Positions 1 through 11,088 of a stretch of DNA of 64,000 nt are shown one piece after another; position 1 is the stretch's first letter, and every line of letters starts with the position of its first letter. This DNA comes from Trichosporon coremiiforme. Lineage: Eukaryota; Basidiomycota; Tremellomycetes; Trichosporonales; Trichosporonaceae. The stretch spans positions 1,101,980 to 1,165,979 of the forward strand of contig BCJJ01000013.1 in NCBI GenBank assembly GCA_039545355.1, in the 5' to 3' direction. Position numbers and translations under genes: made by a program. The notes below the pieces were generated by a model. It searched no databases and was not told where the DNA came from. It saw only the letters and a list, made by a program, of their open reading frames with translations.

Positions 1-30
1 TGAGCTGCTCCGTCGCTTCAGGAGGAACAT
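1..30 (-). CDS. Possible first codons of a leftward gene leaving the window
   Basis: On the minus strand an ATG at 30-28 opens a frame that stays open to the window edge (MFLLKRRSSS). It is preceded by a pyrimidine-rich leader and an ATATAAA element about 65 bases upstream, the distance at which TATA-like elements sit before several other starts here. Only ten codons are visible, so no function can be given. It could equally be leader sequence. Confidence 0.3.
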   Translation of the reverse strand, partial: MFLLKRRSSS

Positions 31-907
31 GCTGATTGTCAGTTGCACAGGAGTAGTTGAGGGGGGACAAGGACAACGGGCTTAGTCTATGGTTTATATG
101 TTGTTGACAGGGTGTGAGCTCTACGCTCGGGGCAGTGGGGTGCCGTCTGGGGTGTGTCAGATGCGATCTGGGGTGAGGTCGTGAGGACTGAAGGCTGAGG
201 GGAGGAGAAGTCAAGGTGAAGGTTTAGGACGTCTAGGGAGAAGGTGAAGGCTGAGAAGTGCTGGGGTCGTCCGCAGTGCGCGCTGGTGACGGTGGTCGAG
301 CGCGCAAGGGCCGCGATCGAGACTGGGTGATCACAGTCGGGGTCGCAGTGACAGACTGGCGTTCCAGGCTGAGTCCGGGGTTGCGCTCGGAGCTGATGGT
401 GCGTGCGCTGGGACGCTGGTCGCTGCGATGTGCTCGGGCGTGGTGAGAAAGAGTGAGTGGTAGTCACGATCAGACAAACCTCAAACGCGGGTGGCAAGAC
501 AATGGCATATATGGAACTTGCAGGATCCCAGGATCCGACACGGCGAGGGGGGCAGGAGAATGGAGCAGGGACCAAGGGGGACAAGGAGGGAGGAGAGAGG
601 GGAGCGGCCATGCGTGTCGGACTGGGTGAGCCTCGTCGTTGTGCCATTGTTTACACTGCCTCGAGCGCGATTAAACGCATCGTCGAGACAGAGGGCGGCA
701 CGCAGACTGCGTAGCTATTGAGCGACAGGGCAATCTTGAATCGCGGCGTCGATCGCATCGCCGTCGCATCGCCACCGCCGCACCCGATTACGTCAGGCCA
801 CGCGGCAAAGCACGTGACATATATTGAGCAGCGCGTCGCTCGTCGCCGAGATTGTTGACACGGTGAGCAAAGATGATGAAGTTGCAGGTAGGGGTATCAT
901 CGCACAC
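31..907. other. Intergenic region, probable divergent promoter
   Basis: This region separates a probable leftward gene from the WDR5-like gene. Its minus strand is C/T-rich over positions 100-650, as in fungal leaders. An open frame on that strand (87-647) is compositionally biased (Ser/Thr/Pro/His) and shows no domain, so I do not call it. A CACGTG E-box lies near 812. I see no RNA gene. Confidence 0.5.
93..99 (-). promoter_or_regulatory. TATA-like element before the leftward start
   Basis: The minus strand reads ATATAAA here, about 65 bases upstream of the candidate ATG at position 30. It is assigned by motif and spacing only. Confidence 0.3.
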
Positions 908-2187
908 ATGACCGTCGAGCCGAGCTTCAAGGAGCACGCGACACTGAACGGGCACTCGAGAAGTGTCACGTCCCTACGTTTCTCCCCCGATGGGAAGACG
1001 CTCGTCTCAGCTGGTGAGTTCGAACTGCCGAAGTCTCGACCGCTCTCGCGACTCTGACCCCTTCCTCGACCCCTCCGCACCCCTCCTTCCCTATCATCCC
1101 CCAACTCCGAAGTCTCCTCATAACGAGACTGCACTACCCTATGTTTCTTCGCCTACTGTTTGCATACGACCCCTCTTGACTCCTGACCGCTATCCTCCTT
1201 CCCCACCGACCCTTAGGTGGCGGGACCGAGAGCTCAGCTAACCACAGGCGCCGACGGCTTCGTGCACGCTTGGGACGCGGCGACAGGAGCCCACCAGCGG
1301 AGTCTACGCGCCCACCGAACCGGAATAAACGAGCTCGACATCTCCCCTGACGGCCTGTACATGGCGACCGCAAGCGACGACACCTCAGTACGAGTGTTCA
1401 GCTGTGACCCTGTCGTGTCTGACCGTTCTGAGCCCCTCCGGACATTGACAGGACACACAGCACCCGTCCTCTGTTGCGCCTGGGGACCAAGGGGGAACAT
1501 GATTGCGACGGGGAGTTTCGACGAGAGCGCCATCGTCTGGGATGTGCGAAGGGGTACGGCACTCAGGAGTTTTCCAGCACACGCCGAGGCGATCTGGACG
1601 ATCGGATGGGACTCAGAGGGCAGTCTGGTCTTGACGGGGAGTGCGGATGGTTTAATGTGAGTAGCTAGCTACGGTGTGAGCTGCCGGGATACGAAGGTTC
1701 AGCTAACCTCAGCCGCCTCTGGGATATAACAACTGCTCAATGTCTCCGAACACTCGACAACGAGACGAACTCGCCCGTCGGGTCTGCGCGCTTCACGCCG
1801 AGCTCCTTCTTCATTCTCTCGGCTACGCTCTCATCCACGATAAGGATATACTCGCTTTACAACTCGAAGGTCCTCAAGACGTTCCGTGACGCCGACTATG
1901 TTTCTGAGCGCTATCCATCCCCAGCCCTCGTCTTCGCTGCGCACGCGGAGGAGACCACGGAGGTCACAGAGGTCACGGAGGTGCGGGAAGAGGATCGGGC
2001 GGCGTGCGTGATCGCAGGCAGCGAGAAGGGCTGCGCTGTTATCTGGGATCTGCAGGACCGAAGAGTACTCCAGACGCTGAAGGGACACAACACGCCAGTG
2101 GTCGCTGTTGCAGTTGACCCATCAGGGAAGCGGGTCGCGACGGGCAGCATAGAGCCCGAGGCCACGATCAAGCTGTGGCAGTTGTAA
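908..2187 (+). CDS. SWD3: WD40 protein, WDR5/Swd3 subunit of COMPASS
   Basis: WDR5/Swd3 is the seven-bladed propeller that scaffolds the COMPASS histone H3K4 methyltransferase in the nucleus. Three exons (908-1013, 1248-1656, 1713-2187) encode 329 residues, close to human WDR5 (334). Frame is kept at both junctions: SAG/ADGF in the first and GL-I-RLWD across the second. Repeats are visible in order, with GH...WD or GH...FS units such as LNGHSRSVTSLRFSPDG, CAWGPRGNMIATGSFDES and a final ATIKLWQL, and they align blade by blade with WDR5. One oddity is an insertion in blade 6 (about residues 235-255) carrying a repeated TEV unit (TEVTEVTEV) where WDR5 is compact. The ATG at 908 is chosen because it gives the family N-terminus; the frame is open upstream but has no other ATG. 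Other WD40 proteins are possible, but the FDES and NxPV positions fit WDR5 best. Confidence 0.85.
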
Positions 2188-2235
2188 TGCATATGTGACT
2201 TCTACCATGCTCTATACATCGATCACCGGGCGAGC

Positions 2236-3005
2236 TCACAGGCCCAACCTTCCAGCCTTGCCCCGCACGCCCTTCCAGACATTGTCGACCCACTCCCTCT
2301 CCTCGCGATCGACAAGGACGAAGCCGTCCTTCTTCTCCGTCGTCTGGGGCTGGGCCGGCTTCTGCGTCGGCGTCGCCTGGCCCCTCTGGCTGAGACTGAG
2401 GGCGACCTTGGCCGGGGAAGCAGTGCTGTCGGGGTCGTAGAAGAGGCCTGCTGACGGGCTGCCGGACCGCCCGCTAAGACTCGCGCCCAGGCTCTGGTTC
2501 AGCCGCACCGGCGTTGAGGGCGTCTTGGCCGGCGTGCGCACCGAGGCGCTCAGCGGGCTCTGGGCGAGCGGCATCGTCGAGGTCTCATTGAAGTCGGGTG
2601 TCGGGGGGTAGGAGCGGGTCTGCTGTCAGCTCAGAAGGGACAACGAAGCTTACGAGAGGGGAAGACTTGGCCAGCGGCTGCAGGCTAGGTCCGGCAGGCT
2701 TCGGCGGCGGAGGGGGGTATGCGACCCAGTACGCAGCCTCGATGACGTTAGCGACAAGCATGGCCGTGATGAGGGTTTCTGCTGTCAGCTGGGGCCTCGT
2801 CCATAAGCTTACCGGTCCACCACACGAGGGAGTTGCCGGGCAAGCCGAGCTTGTCTAACAATGAGACAACGAGGGAGCGAAGGGCGAGGTAAGGGGAGAA
2901 GAGGGTGCGGCAGAAGATGGAGAGGACGATGGCGGCAATGTTGGAGATGAGGCGGGAGCGGGCGACCGAGGGCGGCAGAGGGGTCTGCCAGAGTCCGACG
3001 GACAT
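2236..3005 (-). CDS. POM34: Pom34-like integral membrane nucleoporin
   Basis: Three exons on the minus strand (3005-2813, 2778-2654, 2619-2236) encode 233 residues, with two introns of exactly 34 nt each, both ending GCTGACAGCAG. The N-terminus has two hydrophobic stretches: residues about 18-55, with SNIAAIVLSIF and LFSPYLALRSLVV, and about 66-88, with LITAMLVANVIEAAYWVAY. A proline-rich linker, a Ser/Thr-Pro-rich segment (TPAKTPSTPVR) and a charged C-terminus ending EREWVDNVWKGVRGKAGRLGL follow. This layout matches the fungal NPCC/Pom34 family, the ring membrane partner of Ndc1 and Pom152. The assignment rests on layout and remembered family motifs, so an unrelated two-TM nuclear envelope protein is possible. 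The gene converges on the WDR5 gene, with only 48 bases between stop codons. Confidence 0.5.
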
Positions 3006-3274
3006 GGTGTTGGCGGGTGATGGGAGAGGGATGGATGGAGCGAAAACAAAGGCTGGGTAAGTGATGGTGGCCGGTGGATGGATGGAATTCTGAAGCGTCC
3101 CTGAACGATCGCTATCAGCCAGGCATGGGTGTATGGCTCTGACCTCATACCACCCCCGCTCGCTCGCTCATCTGTCACTCTTGCAATCCACCGATCCACC
3201 GATCACATCCCACATCTCACCTTCGCGACAAGCGACAACGCGACCAACGCGACCACGCAGGCGACCCACACGCC

Positions 3275-6200
3275 ATGAGCTCGCCCTCGCCCTCGGGCGT
3301 TGGATCGCCCTCTGCGAGCCCCACGACGCCCCTCCAGTCCCTCGCTGGTCTTGCGTCGCGCCGCTCCTCGGCCGCGAGCGTGAGAGGGCTGGGCCCGCTG
3401 TCGCCCACACTGACGCTGTCGCCATCAACTGGCCCGACACGGAGCTTTTCCCAGGCGTCTCCATCCTCCACGGCAACACTCACCTCACCACCACAACAGG
3501 GGCTGTCGCCTGGCGGATCGAGTCCTGGCGTCTCTCCCCGACCTGCGCTTCACAGGAGAATGAGTCGCTCAGCTGGCATGACTCTCACTGCTGCTGGCGC
3601 CGCGCTAGGGAGTAGCTACCACGCTCCCTTGCCCGTTAACGCGAGCGTCGCGAGCCAGCTCTCCCTCATGGGCAGCTCCGTCCTCCCCGATGACGAGTTC
3701 AGCGAGGGAGCAACGGTCTCGATCAACCAGCCCGTCGGCAGCCTGTCCATCTCGCCCAGCTCGCGCGACGTGTGTCTCGCGAGCAGGAAGGGACTGTACA
3801 TCCTGGACCTCGCGAATCTCGAGAAGGCACCGCGCTTCATCCCGCAAGGCGGAACATGGCAGATCGCCGAGTGAGCTACCGTATCGTCGGGCCTAGCTAA
3901 CATACAGCTGTCAATGGTCTCCGCACGCTGCCACGGACAACCTGATCCTGTCAACTTCAAGCCAGAAACTGCTGATCTGGGATCTGCACGCGCAGAAGAC
4001 GCTCTCGCGCTCCATCGACGCACACCTCCGTGCCATCACTGACATTAACTGGCATCCCCGGAATCACAACCTGATGGCGACTGTGAGCATGGACGCGGGT
4101 ATCCGCGGCTGGGACCTGCGTGTGCAGGGCTCTACGCCAATTATTCGGCTTTCAGCCTGGGGCGCGGCCGGCACACAAGTCAAGTGGAACAGGAAGGCGG
4201 AGCACATCCTCGCCACGGCGCACGGTACAAAGGTCCTCGTCTGGGACGACCGGTACGGCTCTGTCCCCGTCGCAACGATCCAGGCGCACGACTCGAAGAT
4301 CTACGGCATAGACTGGGACCGGCGGCTGCGGCACCGGCTCGTCACCTGCAGTTTGGACAAGACGATCAAGTTCTGGGACATTCCCTCCGTCGTCTCCGAG
4401 GACGATCGCAGCACACTCGCCAGCGGAGACTTCACCGCCGGCGAGCCATTCACGAACGCAACGATCCAGACGGGATACCCCGTCTGGCGGGCGCGAAATC
4501 TGCCCTGGGGCCATGGCGTGCTCGCCTTACCGCAGCGGGGGGAGACGGCCCTCGAGATGTTCGGCACGGACGGGAGCAACGTCCCAATCGAGCGGTGGGA
4601 GGGCTCTTCCGGCGTCGTGAAGGAGTTCGTGTGGCGAAGGCGCGGCGGATCCGACCCCGACTACGAAGACCGCAACTTCCAGCTCATCACGTGGAGTCTG
4701 GACCGCAAACTGCGTATCTGGCCGATGCCGAAGGATCTCCTTGAGCGCGCCGGGTACAAGCCCGGCTCTCCAATCGACGTCGACGTTACGCGCCGCGGCG
4801 CCGTCGACCGCTCGTTCTCCGTCCCCCTCGATCCCCTGGGACAGGCACTGAAGCCACTCGGACCGGAGAAACCAACGATTCCCTCTGGGATCGCGAGACA
4901 GCGCATGCTCCAGCGTCCCATGATCACGAGCATGACGCGAGGCGGCAAGTCGGCCCGCAAGATCGGGCAGATAGAGTGGCTCTCGCGCATCGTCAAGACG
5001 GGACCGGGGGCTGCGGCAGTCGCGTCCGACTCGAGTGCTGGTCCTTCGCGAGCTGCATCTGTCGCTGGGCGCGAGTCGACGAACGGGTCCAGCTCGCGAT
5101 CCCGCTCCAAGGGCCCGCAAGGTGGCCGCACCGAGTCACTGCGGCACATGTCCCAGACGCGCGGGCTGAGCCTCACGCGCGCGTCGTCGACCAACACGGG
5201 TGTCGGCACCGAGTCCGTCTCCGACCTCATCCCGCTCAAGGACGAGGTGCTCAGCGTGCACAAGATGTTCCCCAAGTCCAAGGTGAACTTTGAGAAGTTT
5301 GACCTGTCACAGCGCAAACTAACCATGTCTCTGAACGGCCCCTGGGCCAACGGAGACAGGTACGCCTTCATCCGCGTGCACTGGAGCTTCCCGGCGAACT
5401 ATCCTTACGGACCTGAGATTCCAACGTTCGAGCTCGAGCGCAACGCGACCGTATCCCCAATTACGCGACACCGCATGATCTCGACGATCAAGGAGATGCG
5501 CGCCGCGAACCGGCAATGTCTCGTCAGTGTCACCGAGTTCCTGCTCGGATACCACGAGCGTACGAGCCGCCGCGTCGTCGATGAGGACTCGGGCAGCGAC
5601 ACGGGCGTCGAAGAGGCGGCCAATGTTCCCATGCTCATCCGCACCACCGGTGCTGCCTTTGGCCCGAACGGGCAGCTCGTGTGCTTCTTCCCGAAACAGA
5701 CTGTGCTGCCTCGTGCGAGGTCGGGACACTCTCGCTCGCCTTCGCGCGAGGATCCGATGTCAACGCCTCTCGCCAAAGCACTCTCCGCGCTCAGCCGGCT
5801 CGAAAACCCGCACAACAAGCCGACCATGGTCCGCTACAAGCGGCACGTACGCACGATGCAGGCTCAGCTGCAGCCGATGCAGTCCCGCTCGACTCTGTCG
5901 CTGTACAACGTCTCGCATCTCGTGCCCGAGCCAGACCTCGAGCTCGCGAGGCTGTACACGGCAAGTATCGACGGAAACCTCTTGAACGCGCTCGAGGTCA
6001 AGAAGCTGGAGCACGCCGAAGTATGGGCCGCCCTTAGGGCGCTGCTGACGGACCCGCCGCCGCCGTACTCGGACCATGCGCCCCTGGCCCGATCAGCGGC
6101 AGCGCACGCGGAGCGTTTCCGATGGGAGAGGGAGATGGAGCGCAAGCGGTGCGTCGTGGACGGTATCTTTGACCGGCTCATGGAGCGCATGGACATGCAG

Positions 6201-7880
6201 ATGCTTGCGCTCGTCAGCTGCTGTCTGCTCGAGTACGAGCAGAGTGCGCCGCCCCCGCCGGTTGTTGAGGAGATCGCGCAGCCTGAGCCGTCATACTTTG
6301 GTATGCGGAAGGTGAGCCGCGCCTCGGCCGGCAGTGGCGGAACCTCTGGCACGGCTGTCACGCCCTTCGGGCCCGGAAGGAGGAGCAGCAGCCTCACGCC
6401 CTCCACGCCCGTGAGCGCTACGGGACCAGGAAGCCTCAGGACGAGCGGGTGGAGCCAGATCCTCATGAACCCCTCCTCGATCAGCTTAAGGGGTATGGCG
6501 CTGACGCCGCGTGACCGCACGTCATTCGATCAGGAGCGCACTCCGGGGTCGTACGAGGAGCGCTCGCCTCTGGCTATCCCCGGCACACCATCGCGGCACG
6601 ACCACCCCTTCACGCGGCACGAGAGTCATTCGTCGATTACGGGGCTGCCCGGCCTGCCATCGCCTCGTCGCCGAGCCACGCGCCCGTTCGGCCGTTCAGG
6701 CAGCATGGCATTGGCTTCTCCGCCTCTGCCGCCCGTTCCGCCGACGCCCACAGGACGGAGCGCGGACGAGCGCGCCGCGACCGCCTCAGCGTCCTCCGTC
6801 CCCGAATCGAGCAACCTAGCGACCAGCGCGCCGAGGACAGGCACCAAGGTGTCCTTCGGCAGCGCCTCCCCCCTCCGGCGGGTGTTCTCCAAGCCGAACC
6901 TGGCCCAAACCCCGGGAAAGCTGGAACGCCGCCGGATGACGTGCGGCGTCCATCTCGAGTTTTCCTCCGACGCTCCTCCCCCCTCGCTTCTGCGCTCTGA
7001 GCTGCTTCCGCTCGCCGAACTGTGGAAGCTAGCGTACGCCGACTGGCTCCTCCGCGCCGGACTGGTGGGCAAGCGCGCCGCGTTGCTGCAGTACGAGTTC
7101 GCGACCTCGCCCCCTCCAAAGGATTACCGCGAGGGTCTCGTATACGCGACGCGATGCCGGGCGTGCGACGCCGCGTTCGTCCCGCAGGGCGAGGAGAAGT
7201 GTACGTCTTGCTCCGTGCCGCGGCAAGCGCCCCTGTGCAGTGTGTGCAACACGCCCGTCCGCGGCCTCAGTGCAAGCTGCACACTGTGCAACCACACGAG
7301 CCATTGGCGCTGTCTCCGCGCGACTCTAGAGCTGCTGAAACACTGTCCCGCCTGTTCGTGCCAGTGCAGCGACGGCGGTCTGTCCGCCAATTTCAGCCAA
7401 ACCCGTCCCGAGGGTCCGACACGCCAAGTCCTCGTCGAAGATCCACGCACGCAAGCCTCGAAGCGCTTCGAGCGGTCCAGCCGCTTCGTAGACCTGACGG
7501 GGGGCGATTCCAGACCCGCCTCAAGGTCGCGCGAAAGGAAGAGGGACGCAGGCAGTTTCGGAAGTGTCGGGAGCGCATACTCGGCCGCGGGCGAGTATGC
7601 GCACGAGTATGCGCAGGGCGGGTTCAGCGCTTTTGGCGAACTTGGCTTGAAGTTGACCCCGAGCCGGACGGAGGAGGAGGAGTATCACTCGCAATCTATT
7701 GCGGCGCTGCAGAGCGTGGAACAACGGGATGCGGAGAGGGAACGTGAGGGCAGGGAGAGAGATAGAGAGACGAGGGAGAGGGAGAGGGAACTTAGTCCCC
7801 CGCCCCGCGAGGCCGCGAGGGAGGGCATGCTCGCCCGCGCTAGAGCGAGGGCTTTGGGACCGGAGGGCATCCTCCCCTGA
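3275..7880 (+). CDS. SEA3: WD40-RWD-RING protein, WDR59/Sea3 (Mtc5) of the SEA/GATOR2 complex
   Basis: Two exons (3275-3870, 3908-7880) separated by a 37-nt intron encode 1522 residues. Order of parts: a Ser/Pro-rich N-terminus; WD40 repeats (about residues 150-480, for example TDINWHPRNHNLMAT and GWDLR); an RWD domain (about 640-750, with NYPYGPEIPTFEL, the RWD core YPxxxP-like motif); long Ser/Thr-rich disordered segments; and a C-terminal RING-like zinc domain (about 1280-1352, many CxxC pairs, CRACDAAF through HCPACSCQC). The WD40 + RWD + zinc order is that of WDR59/Sea3, which sits on the vacuole/lysosome membrane and regulates TORC1 in response to amino acids. WDR24/Sea2 and MIOS/Sea4 lack the RWD. 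The tail after the zinc domain (170 residues, with a run of Arg/Glu repeats) is longer than usual. The ATG at 3275 is the first in frame after a leader. Confidence 0.85.
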
Positions 7881-8191
7881 TAGCTGAAGTATTGTTGTAT
7901 CAAGATCTGCATTTCATAATCGCACTACAATCTGGGAAAAATCTGACTAGACTTTTAACTTTGGACAGAGACGACACAGGAGTCGTCTTGCAGGCCGACA
8001 GAGCTGGTGCTGGTGGGCTGGTTTCGGGTCCGGCTGTGATGCCGATGGGAGCTGGTTCGCTCAGTGGTTGCAGAGCCATGGCTCGCCTGACTTGTTGGGT
8101 TGGTGGGCTCCGGTTCGTTGGTCGCCCGCCACGATTGTGTGAGCGCATGCCGACTCGCTTCGCTCGCCGTTTGCGCGCTTTCCATCGCGTG
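7881..8191. other. Convergent 3' intergenic region
   Basis: Shared 3' flank of the WDR59-like and F-box genes. It has AT-richer patches just after 7880, suitable for polyadenylation, and no other feature that I can support. Confidence 0.5.
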
Positions 8192-9210
8192 CTACCACGG
8201 ACAATCGAACCGCCCATCATCCACAATAGCCGCCGCGCCGCCCTTATCCCTCGCGCCGAGCTCGCCGGCCATCTTTCTCTTCCTCCTGCTCTTGCGGCCG
8301 CCGAGGGCCTTGTATTCCTCCCTCGCTGCCAATTTCCGCTCGCTCGGCGTCATGCTCCCGCTCTCGCCTGGGCCCCAGCGGCTCGCGTTACCGCTCCCTA
8401 GGCCAGAGTAGGTGTGTCGACCGCCTCCGGGGGTGGAATAGCCTGAGGACAGGGCAGATACGTCGACACGGTTGGGATGGTCGTCGTCGTCCTCGCCCTT
8501 GTAGAGCGTGTGCTTGAACTGCTCCTTCCAGGCCTTCTTGCTCTCGGCCTTGGACCACTGGGGCGCCGCGGTCTTGGGCAGCGGAACGGGCGCGAGCGTG
8601 GACAGCTTCGGCCCCTTGTCGTATGGGTCGAAGAACTCTGTCCCGTCGTCCAGAGTCCGCATCTTGCCCTCTGGAGCCTTGAGCTGGGGCAGGTGCAGCG
8701 CCCGGTTCTGAAGGAACCACACGTAGTTCAGCGTACTCGACTTGTGCCACCGCTTGCAGACGCGGTCGCAGCGCGCGAGCGACCGGATGTCGAGCTGCAG
8801 GAAGATGCGCACCGCCAGGTGCGTCGGGAGGATACGAAGCTGGTCGTCAGCGAGGAAGCTCAGGGCCCCGTGGGGTGGCGTACGGCGTAGGGCGTGTCGC
8901 CACCCATTTTCTCACAGCACTCGATGTGACTGCAGAGGCGAGGTGCACTCACCGGGTCATTGGACGCATTCTTGATGCGCTGGCCGAGCACCTGGCCCTT
9001 TCCGGGGATGGGTGTGCCGGGCGCAGTGCCCTTGCCGACAGTGACGAGCTCGTCGTCCTCGTCGTCGCTTCCCAGGCGGGATCCGGCGCGCGAGCTGCGC
9101 CCAGAGTCGACGCTGCTCGCCGGCCTGGGCGTATGAGAGGGGTGCGCGACCTGCTGTGCGACGTGCAGGTTCTGGAGCGCAGTGTGCAGGAGGCTAGTGG
9201 TCGTCGCCAT
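8192..9210 (-). CDS. F-box protein
   Basis: Two exons (9210-8953, 8839-8192) encode 301 residues. The first 86 residues are disordered, with a SDDEDDE acidic run. Exon 2 opens directly with an F-box, LRILPTHLAVRIFLQLDIRS followed by LARCDRVCKRWHKSSTLNYVW (about residues 87-130), the classical Leu-Pro...Cys-xx-Trp pattern that binds Skp1 in SCF ubiquitin ligases. No LRR or WD40 substrate domain follows. The C-terminus is basic and low complexity (RKSRRKRKM), resembling a nuclear localisation signal. The 113-nt intron falls exactly before the F-box. The substrate is unknown, and the protein may act outside SCF. The family is certain; the specific orthologue is not. Confidence 0.75.
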
Positions 9211-10410
9211 TGTTACTCGGAGTAGGGAGGGTGAAGAGAGGTAAGGTGGGGGTGGTTGCTGGTCAGCAACGAGGGTTGGGTTTTTGTAGCTGTTCCGGTG
9301 TGGAGAAAGTCTCGAGTCGGGAGCAACCCAGTGGAAACTAGCGCAATGTGTAAGCTGGTTCAGGTGGAAGGTGATGCTGAGTGATGGACTGGGAGGGTTG
9401 CGATGCGATGTGAAGGACGCGCACTAACTAGAGTCTACCGAGTCTAGAACGGCGGGTCGAACAAAGGTCATGTGGTCTCGTGCATGACTCATGACGTAGT
9501 GGGCGCGTAATCTCTGCATTTCAACTGGGTAATTCGGCCACCCCGGTTTCCTAATGAACCCGATCTTGGGTATTGTCGGGTTCAATTTCGCCATTTACCG
9601 GCGACAAGCGGCCCCATCCCTAAGCAGTGCGTAGGTTGCAAAGAACAAGAACGCTCATGCGCACACTAGAACATCAGAACACACGGGGGATGCACAGCGA
9701 GAAACTTCTTGTCGAAATACAGACTCACCCACGCGCCCACGCTCTGCCCAAACTGGTGACTCCCACACTCACTCCGACCGCGAACCGGCACGCCGATACC
9801 CCGGAACCACATTCCAGACTCCACTCTCTTTTCCGTTTCGAGTTGTGCCTGGGAGTTACCACAATCGTCACGTCGCTAGGCTCGTCGTCCCGCCGTCTCT
9901 GGGTCGGAACTGACAGCTTGTGCTGACGAACTGACGATAACCGGCTCCACTGTGGCTGCCTCAATCGGGTACTGATCTGCACAAACGCAGGGGTGGCGGC
10001 GGTAAACGCCATGCGGGGCTAGGAGCTCTGGGAGCTCTCCGCCTCCTCTGCCGCTTCTCGATTGTCCCTAAAGAGAAACTTTCGGCCTCGACTTTTGGCC
10101 ACTGCACAGATGGCGAGAAGTAGGTAGTAGGCCGTGATGAGTGGCGCCTACACTAAGCTGGTGACCATTGTCACCATGGCGTGTGGCGCAGTCAATCAGC
10201 TAATAACAACATTAATAACGCTCGGCGGCTGGAAAGTTCAAGAAAGTGGTTTGAATCACAAACCAGTCACAAGCGCTTAGCAGAGTGATGGCTCATGAAC
10301 AGTTCAATCGTTGGATCTATCACTGCTGCTGGAATGAGCCGCGCCAAACACGAAGATAGACCTCCTGCTCAACGCTCCTGTCTTGACGTCGATCCCGGCG
10401 GGAGCAGACC

Positions 10411-10434
10411 CACGTGAAGATGTCCGATCACGTG
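10411..10434. promoter_or_regulatory. Two E-boxes (CACGTG) upstream of ERG3
   Basis: CACGTG occurs at 10411-10416 and 10429-10434, 18 bases apart. The second is in the extended palindrome TCACGTGA. bHLH factors such as the SREBP homologue Sre1, which controls sterol genes in tremellomycetes, bind E-box-related sites. Linking these sites to Sre1 is inference. Confidence 0.35.
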
Positions 10435-10994
10435 AACTCCCTGCGACTCTACAGGGTCCACCCAGTCCCCGGCCGAAGCTCAGCTCCGGGCGCCGCCGAA
10501 GCCGGCGTCGCCCACGACCCAGGGTGACAGGGCGACAGGGCCGCGAAAAATGATCGTTCGATAATTTTGCCTCCGTTAATCGGCCGGACCGGCGGAGCGG
10601 GCGATCCCCAGCTGACAAACGTTAATCAGATTAAGACCGGGATTAAGGAATGGGCAGGGTCGGGTGTGGTTCTGGATTAGAATTTTCTTGCGGGTGTGGC
10701 ACGATCCCTGTGTTGGTCCAAGGTTCGGGCTCGCTGTGCTGCCCGCTGAAAGAGATGCGACGAGGTCCCGGTCACAACAGCAGCTCTTCGACTTATTTGT
10801 GCTCATCTCCATCTCTATCTTGACTCTACGGCTGGCGTCCTCGGCGACTTCAGCTCGACACATCGCTCCGCACCGGGCGAGCTTACCTACACCACGGCCA
10901 CAACCGACAGCTGCCGGGTAGTCACCATCGTGCGACCCCATCGTCCGATCCAGCACTCGACGCCGCTTCGTCCCGAGACTCGGACACGCGCGTG

Positions 10995-11002
10995 TTTATA
11001 AG
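10995..11002 (+). promoter_or_regulatory. TATA-like element of ERG3
   Basis: TTTATAAG lies 87 bases before the ERG3 ATG, in front of a C/T-rich leader. The spacing matches the other TATA-like elements in the window. Confidence 0.45.
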
Positions 11003-11088
11003 ACTTTCGGTCGACCTCACCTCACCTCCCTCCACCCCTAACTAGCTCCCTCCCTACCACCTCCGACACCTCCGACACCGACGGCGCC

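Larger units (their letters stand above)
9211..11088. other. Long divergent intergenic region upstream of ERG3
   Basis: This 1.9 kb region separates the F-box start from the ERG3 start. It holds two CACGTG E-boxes (10411, 10429), a C/T-rich leader from about 10990 and a TATA-like element at 10995. Open frames present (for example minus 10576-10956) lack domain or codon-usage support. I see no RNA gene. Confidence 0.5.

Noticed and set aside
87..647. 186-residue open frame on the minus strand
   Set aside because: It is Ser/Thr/Pro/His-rich with no domain and reads through C/T-rich leader-type sequence; it is better explained as promoter or leader.
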